Shown one piece after another: positions 1 to 8,264 of a DNA stretch of 64,000 nucleotides. Each line of letters opens with the position of its first letter. The stretch's first letter is position 1. Under the pieces are notes generated by a model. The model had not been told where the DNA came from. It made no database searches and saw only the letters and a program-made list of their open reading frames with translations. Source of the DNA: Paraburkholderia elongata (lineage in GTDB: Bacteria; Pseudomonadota; Gammaproteobacteria; Burkholderiales; Burkholderiaceae); assembly GCF_013177735.1 (NCBI RefSeq), contig NZ_WOEZ01000005.1, positions 1 to 64,000 of the forward strand. Direction: 5' to 3'. A program made the position numbers and the translations under genes.

Positions 1-121
1 CAATCAGCCTTCAAATTGCTTTCATTGCGTGTCGACGACGAAGTGAGTCCGCAAACCGGCGCGAACTCAGTCGGACCTTGAAGTGTTTTGAATTACGCTT
101 CACCTCAACTCCGACGGTCTC

Positions 122-1255
122 CTAGGCGCCGGCTTGCTCGCGTGCCTGCGCCAACGCGCTTAGGTTGCCTTCACCAAAGCCGTGGTGCCCTTGCCGCTGC
201 ACGATCTCAAAGAAGATCTCGCCGGCACCGCGCCGCACAAAGGTCTGAAAGAACAGCAACGGCACGCCGTCGGCGCCGATCTCGCCATCCACCAGAACAT
301 GCGTGCGCTTGAGCCGCTCGACATCGAGCCCGTGACCCGGCAGGCGCGCATCCAGTTGTTCGTAATAACGCGGCGGCGGCTCGACAAATTCGACGCCGTT
401 CGCGAGGAGTTGCTCGACGCACGCGAAGATATCGTCGGTGGCGAGCGCGATGTGCTGCACGCCTTCACCTGGATGATCCGGCAGATACTCGTGCATCAGA
501 TTCGTGCGGCGCGTGCCCTCTTCATACAAAGGCACGCGGATCGCGCCGCACGGCGACACCATCACGCGCGATTCCGCCGACACATGCCAGTTCGCGTGCA
601 ACTCGTGAATCTCGCGGAAGTTGAGCAGGTCACGATAAAAGTCGAGCCACTCCTGCATCCGCCCCTCGCCGACCGTTTGCGTCAGATGGTCCACCGCGAC
701 GAGGCCGGTGCCCGCGTGATTCAGATCGGCTTGCGCAGTATCGATCTCGATCGGACGGAAGTCGATGTCGAAGATCGAGATGTCGCCGAGACCGCCGCGC
801 TGGCCGCCACGGCCGCGCCAACGGTCGACGAAATAGATGTGCGAATCGCCAATGCCCTGGATCGCCGGAATCAGCAGTTCGCCCGCGCCGAGGCGTTCGC
901 CTTCGAACGCCCATGCGCCGAGTTCGATCGCGCGGTCGAAGGCGCGCTGCGCGTTAGCCACGCGAATGCCGATCGCGCAGATGCCCGCGCCGTACTCCTC
1001 GGCGTAGCGCTCGGCAAACGAATCCGGTTCGGCGTTGATCAGGAAATGCATCTCGCCCTGGCGATACAGCGTGACATCCTTGCTGATATGGCGCGCAATC
1101 GCCTTGAAGCCAAGTTTCGTGAAGGTCTCGCCGAGCGCCTTCGGCTCGCGCGAGGCGAACTCCACGAATTCGAGGCCGGCGGTGCCGAGCGGATTGTGCT
1201 CAGGCGCCGACACGGCGCGCAGCGCGGCGTCTGGAGTGGGCAAGTCGCTGGGCAT
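122..1255 (-). CDS. 4-hydroxyphenylpyruvate dioxygenase-like protein
   Basis: This 377-residue protein belongs to the two-domain vicinal-oxygen-chelate family of HPPD, non-heme iron enzymes that convert 4-hydroxyphenylpyruvate to homogentisate. The iron ligands are visible as H190 (VDHLT), H268 (VQHIA) and E350 (FFEIV), and the C-terminal GFGEGN helix is intact. The Ser matching S201 of the Pseudomonas enzyme is present (S229), but the Asn of the family PLNE motif is Tyr here (Y244), so the substrate may differ. The start at 1255 is chosen because AAGGAGA lies just upstream; an open frame continues 59 codons further without a ribosome site. It sits next to pcaQ-pcaHG, which suggests a role in aromatic-acid catabolism. 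Confidence 0.8.
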   Translation of the reverse strand: MPSDLPTPDAALRAVSAPEHNPLGTAGLEFVEFASREPKALGETFTKLGFKAIARHISKDVTLYRQGEMHFLINAEPDSFAERYAEEYGAGICAIGIRVANAQRAFDRAIELGAWAFEGERLGAGELLIPAIQGIGDSHIYFVDRWRGRGGQRGGLGDISIFDIDFRPIEIDTAQADLNHAGTGLVAVDHLTQTVGEGRMQEWLDFYRDLLNFREIHELHANWHVSAESRVMVSPCGAIRVPLYEEGTRRTNLMHEYLPDHPGEGVQHIALATDDIFACVEQLLANGVEFVEPPPRYYEQLDARLPGHGLDVERLKRTHVLVDGEIGADGVPLLFFQTFVRRGAGEIFFEIVQRQGHHGFGEGNLSALAQAREQAGA

Positions 1256-1537
1256 GGCAATCTCCTTGTGCAGTCTTTCGTACGCTGTTGCGAGTGTTCG
1301 CGATGTTGCTGCTGTTTGGTGCAAGCCGTCACCCACTCGTAGTGTGACACCGCGTGCGTGGTGTGCCGCAGCAATGCGGCCCGCGACGGCTTTTGCACCG
1401 TGTTTGTACACCGTGTAGCAGGGCGTTCGCAACCTTCATTTTGTACTGGATGGTTCACGCGCGGCGAATCGGGGCGCAGCGTGCGGCTCCTGTGGTTCTC
1501 GTGGCTCTTGCACATCACCACCGCCGCGCGGCAAGTG

Positions 1538-2536
1538 TTAGATCTTGGGCGCGCCGCCGCGGCCGCGTTTCGACACGCGTTTGGCCGCAGGCTTGCCAGC
1601 GGCCGCCGCCATGCGCTGCTGCGCAACCTCGCGCACGGCCTCGATGAACGCCCGCCCCACCGGCGACGGCTGGGTGTCCGAGCGCCGGATCAGCCCCACG
1701 GGCTCGCCGGTGCCCGCGAACGGCAAGGGCAAACGCACCAGCATCCCGTGCGCCAGTTCATATTCGACGGCGCTCAGCGGCACGAACCACACCGCGTCAT
1801 TCTCCAGCGTCAACGCACGCCCCGTCGACACCGACAGCACTTCGACAAACCCCGACAACGGCGGCACGCCCCACGCGCTCAACAGGCTGTCGGCCGATTG
1901 CCGGATCAGCGTGCCGAACGGTGGCAGCACCACCGGGAAATCCTCCAGCGACGTGGCCGGCAAGCCGGCCCCCAGCGCCAACGGGTGCCCGGCGCGCACT
2001 ACGGCAATCAACGGCTCGCTGAAAAGCTGCTCGAAACTGAGCCCGACCATCCTTTCCGGGTCCGCCAGACGCCCGATCGCGAATTCGATCGTGCCGGCCT
2101 TCAGGCGTTCGAGCAATTCGGGGTTGGCGCCGGTGGCAAGGCGCACGATCACGCGCGGCCAAAGCGCGGCGAACAGCTTCAGCACCGGCGGCACGAGCGC
2201 AGCCGCGACGGTCGGCAGAATGCCGATTTCCAGCGTGGCGGCGGCCGCGCCTTCCGCGCGCGCCAGCAAATCGACGCCCTGTCGCAACGCACTGACACAG
2301 GCGCTCGCATGCGGCATGAAGAGCTGCCCCTCGCGCGTCGGCACGGCGCCGTGGCGGCCGCGCTCGAACAGCTTCACGCCGAGAATCGCTTCCAGTTCAG
2401 CAACCGTCTTGGAGACCGCGGGCTGCGTAATGGACAAACTTTCGGCGGCCCGCTGCACGCCGCCGAACTGGGCGACGGCCAGAAAGCACTGGAGATGACG
2501 GAATTTGACGCGGCTGTCCGCGAGGCTGCGTTGCAT
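1538..2536 (-). CDS. pcaQ: LysR-type regulator of protocatechuate genes
   Basis: This is a 332-residue LysR-type transcription factor. The N-terminal winged helix (about residues 10-70, KFRHLQCFLAVAQ then SITQPAVSKTVAELE) is followed by a substrate-binding effector domain. The N-terminus resembles PcaQ, the activator of protocatechuate genes in rhizobia and Burkholderia. It is divergent from pcaH across a gap of about 107 bp that contains inverted repeats. It probably senses a protocatechuate ring-cleavage product and activates pcaHG. The C-terminus ends in a Lys/Arg/Gly-rich tail. The identity rests on sequence resemblance plus location. Confidence 0.87.
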   Translation of the reverse strand: MQRSLADSRVKFRHLQCFLAVAQFGGVQRAAESLSITQPAVSKTVAELEAILGVKLFERGRHGAVPTREGQLFMPHASACVSALRQGVDLLARAEGAAAATLEIGILPTVAAALVPPVLKLFAALWPRVIVRLATGANPELLERLKAGTIEFAIGRLADPERMVGLSFEQLFSEPLIAVVRAGHPLALGAGLPATSLEDFPVVLPPFGTLIRQSADSLLSAWGVPPLSGFVEVLSVSTGRALTLENDAVWFVPLSAVEYELAHGMLVRLPLPFAGTGEPVGLIRRSDTQPSPVGRAFIEAVREVAQQRMAAAAGKPAAKRVSKRGRGGAPKI

Positions 2537-2542
2537 AACGAC

Positions 2543-2593
2543 AGGTTATACGAAATGAGCGAAAACGTCATTTTGCATAACCTCTCAGGTTAG
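2543..2593. promoter_or_regulatory. Nested palindromes between pcaQ and pcaH
   Basis: AGGTTAT at 2543-2549 pairs with ATAACCT at 2577-2583, and AAATGA at 2553-2558 pairs with TCATTT at 2568-2573 around the same centre. A second compact repeat, AACCT-CTC-AGGTT, lies at 2579-2591. The ATAACC...GGTT pattern resembles the PcaQ box described in rhizobia. It is the likely PcaQ binding region controlling both divergent genes. Confidence 0.55.
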
Positions 2594-2643
2594 ATAAAGT
2601 CGCTCCATACGCTGTATCCCGCAATTCCCCGAAGGAGACACTG

Positions 2644-3348
2644 ATGGACGAGTCCTTTCTCACCGCACGCGACTTCGCGTCCCACCCCGCCTACGTCTAT
2701 CCCGGCTACGGTTCTTCAGTAAAGCGCGGCCCGACGCGTCCGTTGATTCCGCTGAAGGAAAAGCTGCGCGACCAGCGCGTGCCGGTCTACGGCACCGAAG
2801 ACCTCGGCGCGCTCGATCACGATCTGACGCGTAATGCGGTGCGTAACGGCGAGCCGCTCGGCGAGCGCATCATCGTGACGGGCCGTGTGCTCGACGAAGG
2901 TGGCCGTCCGGTGCGCAATACGCTGGTTGAGATCTGGCAAGCCAATGCCGCCGGCCGCTATGTGCACAAGAACGATCAGCACGACGCGCCGCTCGACCCG
3001 AACTTCCTCGGCGCCGGCCGCTGCATCACCGACAACGAAGGCCGCTATCGATTTCTGACGATCAAACCGGGCGCGTACCCTTGGGGCAATCACCCGAACG
3101 CGTGGCGTCCGAACCATATTCACTTCTCGCTGTTCGGCGACTATTTCGGCTCGCGCCTCGTCACGCAGATGTACTTCCCCGGCGACCCGCTGCTGGCCTT
3201 CGACCCGATTTTCCAAGGCACGCCCGAGCACGCACGCGACCGCCTGATCGCAAACTTCTCGCTCGACACGACGCAAGAGGCCTACGCGCTCGGCTACGAC
3301 TTCGACATCGTGCTGCGCGGCCGCAACGAAACCCCGATGGAGCGCTAA
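2644..3348 (+). CDS. pcaH: Protocatechuate 3,4-dioxygenase beta subunit
   Basis: This is the iron-binding subunit of the intradiol dioxygenase that opens protocatechuate between its hydroxyls to give 3-carboxy-cis,cis-muconate, the first step of the beta-ketoadipate branch. All four Fe(III) ligands are visible: Y106 (GRYVH), Y145 (PGAYPW), H158 and H160 (NHIHF), matching Y408, Y447, H460 and H462 of the Pseudomonas putida enzyme. The length of 234 residues is normal. GAAGGAGA precedes the start. The gene is followed after a few bases by pcaG, as expected for an alpha-beta oligomer. Confidence 0.96.
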   Translation: MDESFLTARDFASHPAYVYPGYGSSVKRGPTRPLIPLKEKLRDQRVPVYGTEDLGALDHDLTRNAVRNGEPLGERIIVTGRVLDEGGRPVRNTLVEIWQANAAGRYVHKNDQHDAPLDPNFLGAGRCITDNEGRYRFLTIKPGAYPWGNHPNAWRPNHIHFSLFGDYFGSRLVTQMYFPGDPLLAFDPIFQGTPEHARDRLIANFSLDTTQEAYALGYDFDIVLRGRNETPMER

Positions 3349-3351
3349 GCC

Positions 3352-3939
3352 ATGACGACCCTCAAGCAAACGCCTTCGCAAACAGTTGGACCGTACTTTG
3401 CCTACGGTCTGTGCCCGCAGCAATACGACTTCGACTTCAAGAGCCTGTTTACGCCGGTTCTGGCCGACCGTGAAGCGGCCGGCGAGCACATCACGATCGT
3501 CGGCCAGGTGTTCGACGGCGACGGCAAGGTGATCGGCGATGCAATGCTGGAAGTGTCGCAAGTGGACGCGCAAGGCCATTACCCGGAATCACGCGAGGAA
3601 ATCCTGAAGACCGGCTTCCGCGGCTTCGCACGCGTCGGCACGGGGACCGATCCGCAGAAGCGCTTTGTCGTTGAGACGGTGAAACCCGGCCGCGCAAGTC
3701 CGGACGAAGCGCCGCATCTGAACGTGATCGTGACGATGCGCGGCATGCTGCTGCACACGTTCACGCGCGTCTATTTCGACGACGAAGCCGAGGCTAATAA
3801 ACAGGACGCCGTGCTGGCAGCGGTTCCGGCGGACCGGCGTGGCACGCTGATCGCGCGTCGCGAACCGAATACGGCCAATGTGTACCGGTTCGATATCTAT
3901 ATGCAGGGCGACAAGGAAACCGTGTTTTTCGACCTGTAA
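3352..3939 (+). CDS. pcaG: Protocatechuate 3,4-dioxygenase alpha subunit
   Basis: This is the 195-residue partner of PcaH. It has the intradiol dioxygenase fold but lacks the full iron ligand set, as is normal for the alpha chain. Typical segments are TPSQTVGPYFAYGL near the N-terminus and HLNVIVTMRGMLLHTFTRVYF in the second half, where the alpha chain helps shape the active site. It starts three bases after the pcaH stop and so is translationally coupled. A GC-rich hairpin with a T-run about 85 bp downstream ends the transcript. Confidence 0.96.
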   Translation: MTTLKQTPSQTVGPYFAYGLCPQQYDFDFKSLFTPVLADREAAGEHITIVGQVFDGDGKVIGDAMLEVSQVDAQGHYPESREEILKTGFRGFARVGTGTDPQKRFVVETVKPGRASPDEAPHLNVIVTMRGMLLHTFTRVYFDDEAEANKQDAVLAAVPADRRGTLIARREPNTANVYRFDIYMQGDKETVFFDL

Positions 3940-4024
3940 CGCGGATTTTTACACTTTCATATAGCTTTCACATACACTGGAGATGATCCGTCTAGCGACT
4001 GGATCGCGAAACTCCGAGTAGTTG

Positions 4025-4050
4025 AGCCCGCCCCGCGCGGGCTTTTTTTT
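4025..4050 (+). terminator. Intrinsic terminator after pcaHG
   Basis: AGCCCGC (4025-4031) pairs with GCGGGCT (4037-4043), followed by an uninterrupted T-run to 4050. There is no T-run on the other strand, so it acts only for plus-strand transcripts. Confidence 0.85.
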
Positions 4051-4118
4051 GGTTTTTGCGCCTGCGCGGCCATCCGTTTGGATACCGAAACAATTGACAT
4101 AGAAAACCGAGACCACGC

Positions 4119-4382
4119 TCAACAGCGGAAATGGTCGATGTTCTGTCCGGCGTAGATCGCGCGCGCGAGCCAATCCGGCTTATCGCCATGGCCGTCCCAC
4201 GTATTGCCAAAGGCGTCGCGATACATTACTGCCCGGACTGCGGCTTTGTCGGCTTCGATCGCATCGGCAAGCGCTTCCATCGTAATGCCGTATTCGTCCA
4301 TGCGTCGGCGGATCCACACGATCAGGCGCTCACGCGCATTCCCGTCGAGGTCGAACAGCCGTTGTTCTTCTCGCTCTTTCAT
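4119..4382 (-). CDS. Short H-NS-like DNA-binding protein
   Basis: This is a small protein of about 87 residues. Its C-terminal half, with GNTWDGHGDKPDWL followed by AIYAGQNIDHF, matches the H-NS/MvaT-type DNA-binding core (consensus YRD..G.TWSGRGR.P.WL). The long coiled-coil oligomerisation domain of classical H-NS is reduced to about 40 residues with a predicted helix (RERLIVWIRRRMDEY). Such short H-NS-like proteins are common in Burkholderia, and the likely role is local nucleoid binding or silencing. The start is uncertain: the ATG at 4382 is the first that does not lie in the preceding terminator-like hairpin, but it lacks a good ribosome site. Confidence 0.65.
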   Translation of the reverse strand: MKEREEQRLFDLDGNARERLIVWIRRRMDEYGITMEALADAIEADKAAVRAVMYRDAFGNTWDGHGDKPDWLARAIYAGQNIDHFRC

Positions 4383-4417
4383 AACGTACAGGTTTCGCGG
4401 CTGATAGTGCTCGCGTT

Positions 4418-4615
4418 CGAAAAACAAAAAGCTTCGCTAAACAACGCGAAGCCTGTGTGAATCAGATGGGTTGAGTGCAAATCGAACTCACGACGACTCT
4501 CCTGATGCGTAACAACTTGCATCGGGAATCATGCCCAATAAATCCTGGATTTAGGGGAATTCGTCGGCAAACGGCTCGAATCGCGCCCGATCGGCCTTGG
4601 TGCTCCAAGGCTGCT
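4418..4615 (-). ncRNA. Candidate small RNA (not identified)
   Basis: On the minus strand this stretch begins near a perfect 7-bp hairpin (arms 4594-4600 and 4605-4611, loop TGCT). It ends in a clear intrinsic terminator: GCTTCGC (4446-4452) pairs with GCGAAGC (4431-4437), followed by TTTTTGTTTTT. No long reading frame precedes that terminator, so an untranslated transcript of roughly 190 nt is possible. A 9-codon frame (GTG start near 4482, AGGAGA before it) is also present. No known RNA family is recognised and no strong promoter was found. Confidence 0.3.
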
Positions 4616-4715
4616 TTAGCGTATGGACGCCGATTCTAGCATCCAATTTCCGCTGCTTGCCCTCTCATGCTATGTTTCAATGACCCGCATCGCCGCCCGT
4701 AGGAGACACACAAAA

Positions 4716-5351
4716 ATGCCCGCCTCGACAGCCATCGTCACAATCCTGGCCGCACTGCTGCTCGGCGCCATGAGCCCTGGACCGAGCTTCGTCATCGTTG
4801 CCCGCAATGCAATCGGACTCTCGCGCGGCGACGGCCTCGCAACAGCCGCCGGCATGGGCATTGGCGGCGTGTTCTTCAGCGGTATCGCCTTGCTCGGTCT
4901 GTACACCTTGCTGGCGACGGTAGAGTGGCTGTACGTCGGCTTGAAAGTGGCTGGTGGCCTTTATCTGATCTACCTTGCGTCGAAGATCTGGCGCGGTGCG
5001 GCCAAACCGCTCGAGTTCGATGCTGCGCAAGCCGCCTCCACCAATGTACGCAAATCCTTCTGGATCGGTTTGAGCACACAACTCAGCAATCCGAAGACAG
5101 CGGTCTACTACGGCAGTATCTTCGCGGCCTTGCTTCCGCAACATCCGCCGCTGTGGTGCTACTTTGCATTGCCCCCTGCGATCTTCGCCATCGAAGCCGG
5201 CTGGTACACCGTGGTCGCGCTGTGCTTTTCGAGCAAACGGCCGCGCGAAATCTATCTGCAGTGGAAGGCCTGGATTGATCGCGTCGCTGCAAGCGCAGTT
5301 ACCGCGCTCGGATTACGCCTGATCCTCACGGCGCATAAAGTGGGTATCTGA
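4716..5351 (+). CDS. LysE/RhtB family amino-acid exporter
   Basis: This is a 211-residue inner-membrane protein of the LysE/RhtB family, which exports amino acids or related metabolites. The N-terminal signature GAMSPGPSFVIVARNA is present, followed by further hydrophobic segments (ATAAGMGIGGVFFSG, LYTLLATVEWLYVGLKVAGG, and a C-terminal one), giving about five or six spans. AGGAGA lies 9 bp before the chosen ATG; an open frame runs 31 codons further upstream without such a site. The substrate cannot be assigned. The nearest neighbours are unrelated, so it is probably a single gene. Confidence 0.88.
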   Translation: MPASTAIVTILAALLLGAMSPGPSFVIVARNAIGLSRGDGLATAAGMGIGGVFFSGIALLGLYTLLATVEWLYVGLKVAGGLYLIYLASKIWRGAAKPLEFDAAQAASTNVRKSFWIGLSTQLSNPKTAVYYGSIFAALLPQHPPLWCYFALPPAIFAIEAGWYTVVALCFSSKRPREIYLQWKAWIDRVAASAVTALGLRLILTAHKVGI

Positions 5352-5419
5352 AACAGAAACTCCGCTTGAGCGGCTTGCCGTGCCGCGCGATACGGCAAGC
5401 CAGAAACGAGGGCCGCATC

Positions 5420-5447
5420 GCCGAGCGCCGAGCGCCGAGCGCCGAGC
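5420..5447. repeat. Four-copy heptamer tandem repeat
   Basis: GCCGAGC is repeated four times without mismatch, between the lysE-type gene and the cspA promoter. It is probably a slippage repeat with no coding role. Confidence 0.9.
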
Positions 5448-5490
5448 GTGTGCGAGCAGGGTGCATAACAAAACAGTTACAAGATAAGTG

Positions 5491-5520
5491 TTGACGCTGA
5501 CACGCCCCGGCGGTTACTGT
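5491..5520 (+). promoter_or_regulatory. Candidate cspA promoter
   Basis: TTGACG (5491-5496) and TACTGT (5515-5520) are 18 bp apart. This would leave an untranslated leader of about 130 nt before cspA, in line with the long cold-responsive leaders of this family. The -10 match is only partial. Confidence 0.4.
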
Positions 5521-5659
5521 GGCATCCGAAGTTCAAGAAGTTCGATTGCTGTTCATCAATGTCTCGCTCCTCAGCGGTATTCGTTGTCCTCTCCCTCCTT
5601 GACCCTTCACGCGCTCCTCAACAGAGCAAATTTTTCTATTTTTTCCTCAAGGATTCTTC

Positions 5660-5863
5660 ATGGATACCGGTACCGTTAAGTGGTTCAACGACAGCAAAGG
5701 CTTTGGCTTCATCACCCCGGACAAGGGCGGCGACGACCTGTTCGCGCACTTCTCCGAAATCAGCGGCGACGGCTTCAAGACGCTGGCTGAAAATCAGAAG
5801 GTGAGCTTCGAAACGAAGCAAGGCCCGAAGGGTCTGCAAGCGGCTAACATCAAGCCGCTGTAA
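5660..5863 (+). CDS. cspA: Cold-shock domain protein
   Basis: This 67-residue single-domain cold-shock protein is an RNA chaperone that binds single-stranded RNA and DNA in the cytoplasm. Both nucleic-acid binding motifs are present: RNP1-like KGFGFITP (residues 13-20) and RNP2-like DLFAHFSEI (27-35). Length and sequence are typical of beta-proteobacterial CspA. The gene has a long upstream leader, usual for post-transcriptional control by temperature. AAGGATTC lies 6-12 bp before the ATG. Confidence 0.96.
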   Translation: MDTGTVKWFNDSKGFGFITPDKGGDDLFAHFSEISGDGFKTLAENQKVSFETKQGPKGLQAANIKPL

Positions 5864-6152
5864 GTTTGAAGGGCTCGGTGTCCGGCAACGGACATCGGGC
5901 TGCAGCGACATCCTCGCGGAGCTTTGCCTCCCACAGTTGGCGCGATCGCTTTTAGCTGCATGCGTTGTTCAGCAGCAAGCCCCAAGCGCCAAACGCCTCG
6001 TTGCACCTCATTCTCCCCTCTGGCTTTAACGCCCTTTTTAGCTTTCCGACTGCGTTTGGATTCGGCTCGCAATGGCTTGAATCAGCTCGTCCGCGTGACC
6101 CATACAACGGCTCGCACGGCAGGCGCGCACTCGAACATTATTAAAATATAAA

Positions 6153-6377
6153 ATGCAAAACAAACATATTCATCATTACAACGGCTATGCCGTCAAACCC
6201 TCGGCGCATCGTTTGCCCGACGGTAGCTTTTCATCCAACCTGCTGCTCGAACGCGCTGACAGCGCGCGTACCGAAGGGCGCTACCAGTTCTATTCGCTCG
6301 ACTACTTCCCGAACGAAGAACAGGCACTGCAGCACTCGGCACGCTGGGCACGCCGCTGGGTCGACACGCGCGGTTAA
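6153..6377 (+). CDS. Conserved small hypothetical protein
   Basis: This is a 74-residue protein with no recognised catalytic domain. It is rich in His, Tyr and Trp near both ends (HIHHYNGYAV and ARWARRWVDTRG), with FYSLDYFPNEEQA in the middle, so it looks like a compact folded domain and not a random frame. Similar small proteins are found downstream of cspA in related genomes, as far as I recall. The upstream sequence is AT-rich (TTATTAAAATATAAA), which fits a promoter close to the start. No function is assigned. Confidence 0.6.
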   Translation: MQNKHIHHYNGYAVKPSAHRLPDGSFSSNLLLERADSARTEGRYQFYSLDYFPNEEQALQHSARWARRWVDTRG

Positions 6378-6474
6378 GCGCGAGTCGAACGGGATGCGCG
6401 CTTAAAAACCCTGCGCTTGCATCGGTCAGCACCCCATAGCGCGCCATTCGGCGCGCTAGACAATCGCGCGCGGT

Positions 6475-8106
6475 CTATTCGGCTTGTTCCGCCTTGATTC
6501 GCGCGCGCAGTTCGAACTTCTGAATTTTTCCCGTCGACGTCTTCGGCAATTCGCCGAAGCGCACTGCTTTTGGCAACTTGTATCCCGCAAGAAACAGCCG
6601 GCAGTGCGCGATGATCTCTTCTGCGCTCACCTGAGCGCCCTCCTTGAGTTCGACGAAGGCGCAGGGCACCTCACCCCACTTCGGATCGGCCATCGCCACC
6701 ACGGCGGCAACCGACACCGCAGGGTGACGGTACAGCGTGTCTTCGACCTCGATGCTCGAGATGTTCTCGCCGCCCGAAATGATGATGTCCTTGCTGCGAT
6801 CGCGGATGCGGATATAGCCGTCAGGCATCCGCACGCCAAGGTCCCCAGTGTGGAACCAGCCGCCGCGGAAGGACGCTTGCGTGGCGCGCTCGTTCTTCAG
6901 ATACCCTTTCATGCAGATGTTGCCGCGGAACATGATCTCGCCGAGCGTTTCGCCATCGTCAGGCACTGGCGCGAGCGTGTCCGGGTCGAGCACCGTTACG
7001 GCTGTCTGCAGGTGATAACGCACGCCTTGCCGCGCATTCATTTCGGCGCGCGCGTTGTCGTCGAGCGCTTCCCATTCCTCCTGTTTCGCGCAGACCGCGG
7101 CCGGGCCGTAGGTCTCGGTGAGTCCGTACACGTGCGTCAGATCGAAACCGATCTCCTTCATCTTGGCGATCACCGCCGGTGCGGGCGCCGCGCCCGCCAC
7201 CATCGTCGACACGCGATGCGTGATGCCTTCGCGCCATTCGGCGGGCGCATTCGCAAGCGCACTTTGCACGATTGGCGCGCCGCAATAATGCGTGATGCCT
7301 TCGCGGCGAATCAGTTCGAACACCGCCTTCGCGTCGAACTTACGTAGACAGACGTTGACGCCGGCACGCGCGGCGACGGTCCACGGGAAACACCAGCCGT
7401 TGCAGTGAAAGAGCGGCAAGGTCCATAGGTAGACCGCATGCTTGGGCATATCCCATTCGAGGATATTGCTAAGCGCATTCAGATAAGCACCGCGATGGTG
7501 GTAGACCACGCCCTTCGGGTCGCCGGTCGTGCCCGAGGTGTAGTTCAGCGCGATAGCGTCCCACTCGTCAGCCGGCATGGTCCAGGCGAACTCGGGGTCG
7601 CCGGTTTGCAGGAACGTTTCGTAGTCGGTTGCGCGGATGAACTTGTCCGCGTCGGCAGGCATCGCATCGGCCACGCTGATTACGCGCAGCTCGGGGAATT
7701 CCAGCGCCGCGCGATGCGCCAATTCGCTGTATTCCGTGTCGACGATCAGCGCCTTCGCCTCGCCATGCCGCAGCATGAACAACAGCGACGACACGTGGAG
7801 CCGCGTATTCAACGTATTGAGCACGGCCCCGGCCATCGGCACGCCGAAATGCGCTTCTATCATCGGAGGAATATTCGGCAACAACGCAGCAACCGTGTCG
7901 CCGCGTTCGATACCGGCCTGTCTCAACGCGCTGGCCAGTCGCCGCGCGCGCTCGTAGGTTTCGCGCCAGTTACGGCGAATCTCCCCATGGACGACCGCCA
8001 GCCGCTCACCGTAGACTTCCGCTGCGCGTACGATGAAATCGATGGGCGTCAGAGGGACATAATTAGGCTCGCGACGCTGGAGGCCTTCTTCGAACATGTG
8101 CTTCAT
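6475..8106 (-). CDS. AMP-forming acyl-CoA synthetase
   Basis: This 543-residue member of the adenylate-forming superfamily activates a carboxylic acid with ATP and joins it to CoA. The P-loop-like A3 motif YTSGTTGDPKGV is at about residue 190, the A5 motif GLTETYGP near 330, the A8 hinge TGDLG...GYIRIRDRSKDIIISGGENIS near 410-440, and the catalytic Lys motif STGKIQK near the C-terminus. The type is that of medium-chain or methylmercaptopropionate ligases (AlkK/DmdB-like), but the substrate is not fixed by sequence. It is divergent from a Crp/Fnr-type regulator across a gap holding an FNR-like palindrome, so that regulator probably controls it. Confidence 0.88.
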   Translation of the reverse strand: MKHMFEEGLQRREPNYVPLTPIDFIVRAAEVYGERLAVVHGEIRRNWRETYERARRLASALRQAGIERGDTVAALLPNIPPMIEAHFGVPMAGAVLNTLNTRLHVSSLLFMLRHGEAKALIVDTEYSELAHRAALEFPELRVISVADAMPADADKFIRATDYETFLQTGDPEFAWTMPADEWDAIALNYTSGTTGDPKGVVYHHRGAYLNALSNILEWDMPKHAVYLWTLPLFHCNGWCFPWTVAARAGVNVCLRKFDAKAVFELIRREGITHYCGAPIVQSALANAPAEWREGITHRVSTMVAGAAPAPAVIAKMKEIGFDLTHVYGLTETYGPAAVCAKQEEWEALDDNARAEMNARQGVRYHLQTAVTVLDPDTLAPVPDDGETLGEIMFRGNICMKGYLKNERATQASFRGGWFHTGDLGVRMPDGYIRIRDRSKDIIISGGENISSIEVEDTLYRHPAVSVAAVVAMADPKWGEVPCAFVELKEGAQVSAEEIIAHCRLFLAGYKLPKAVRFGELPKTSTGKIQKFELRARIKAEQAE

Positions 8107-8187
8107 CGCTTTGTCTCCTGAGGCGCTGGCTGCGCCGTCGCTTTTTCTGATTGATGAGCTAGCCTAGCAACTGTCATGGTGAACTGT

Positions 8188-8205
8188 CTGTCATTCAAAT
8201 GACAG
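8188..8205. promoter_or_regulatory. FNR/CRP-style palindrome between ligase and regulator genes
   Basis: CTGTCAT-TCAA-ATGACAG is a perfect inverted repeat with 7-bp arms and a 4-bp spacer, the geometry of FNR-type sites. A further CTGTCAT half-site lies at 8171-8177. The palindrome covers the upstream ATG at 8199, which argues that the regulator gene starts later, at 8265. Confidence 0.6.
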
Positions 8206-8264
8206 AGTGGCGCGCCCTGACTCCACTCAACCGACTTCACCCGCCTACGCCCCGCTCGCCGCTT

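Noticed and set aside
182..1342. 386-codon open frame opposite the HPPD-like gene
   Set aside because: Antisense shadow; the minus-strand protein has all iron ligands and a ribosome site.
4465..4500. Possible tRNA 3' half (TTCGATT loop) on the minus strand
   Set aside because: The T stem has a mismatch and a wobble, there is no CCA, and no matching 5' acceptor arm or anticodon arm was found.
5420..5447. CRISPR-like repeat
   Set aside because: Four direct heptamers without spacers; a simple tandem repeat. No CRISPR array or cas gene was seen anywhere in the window.
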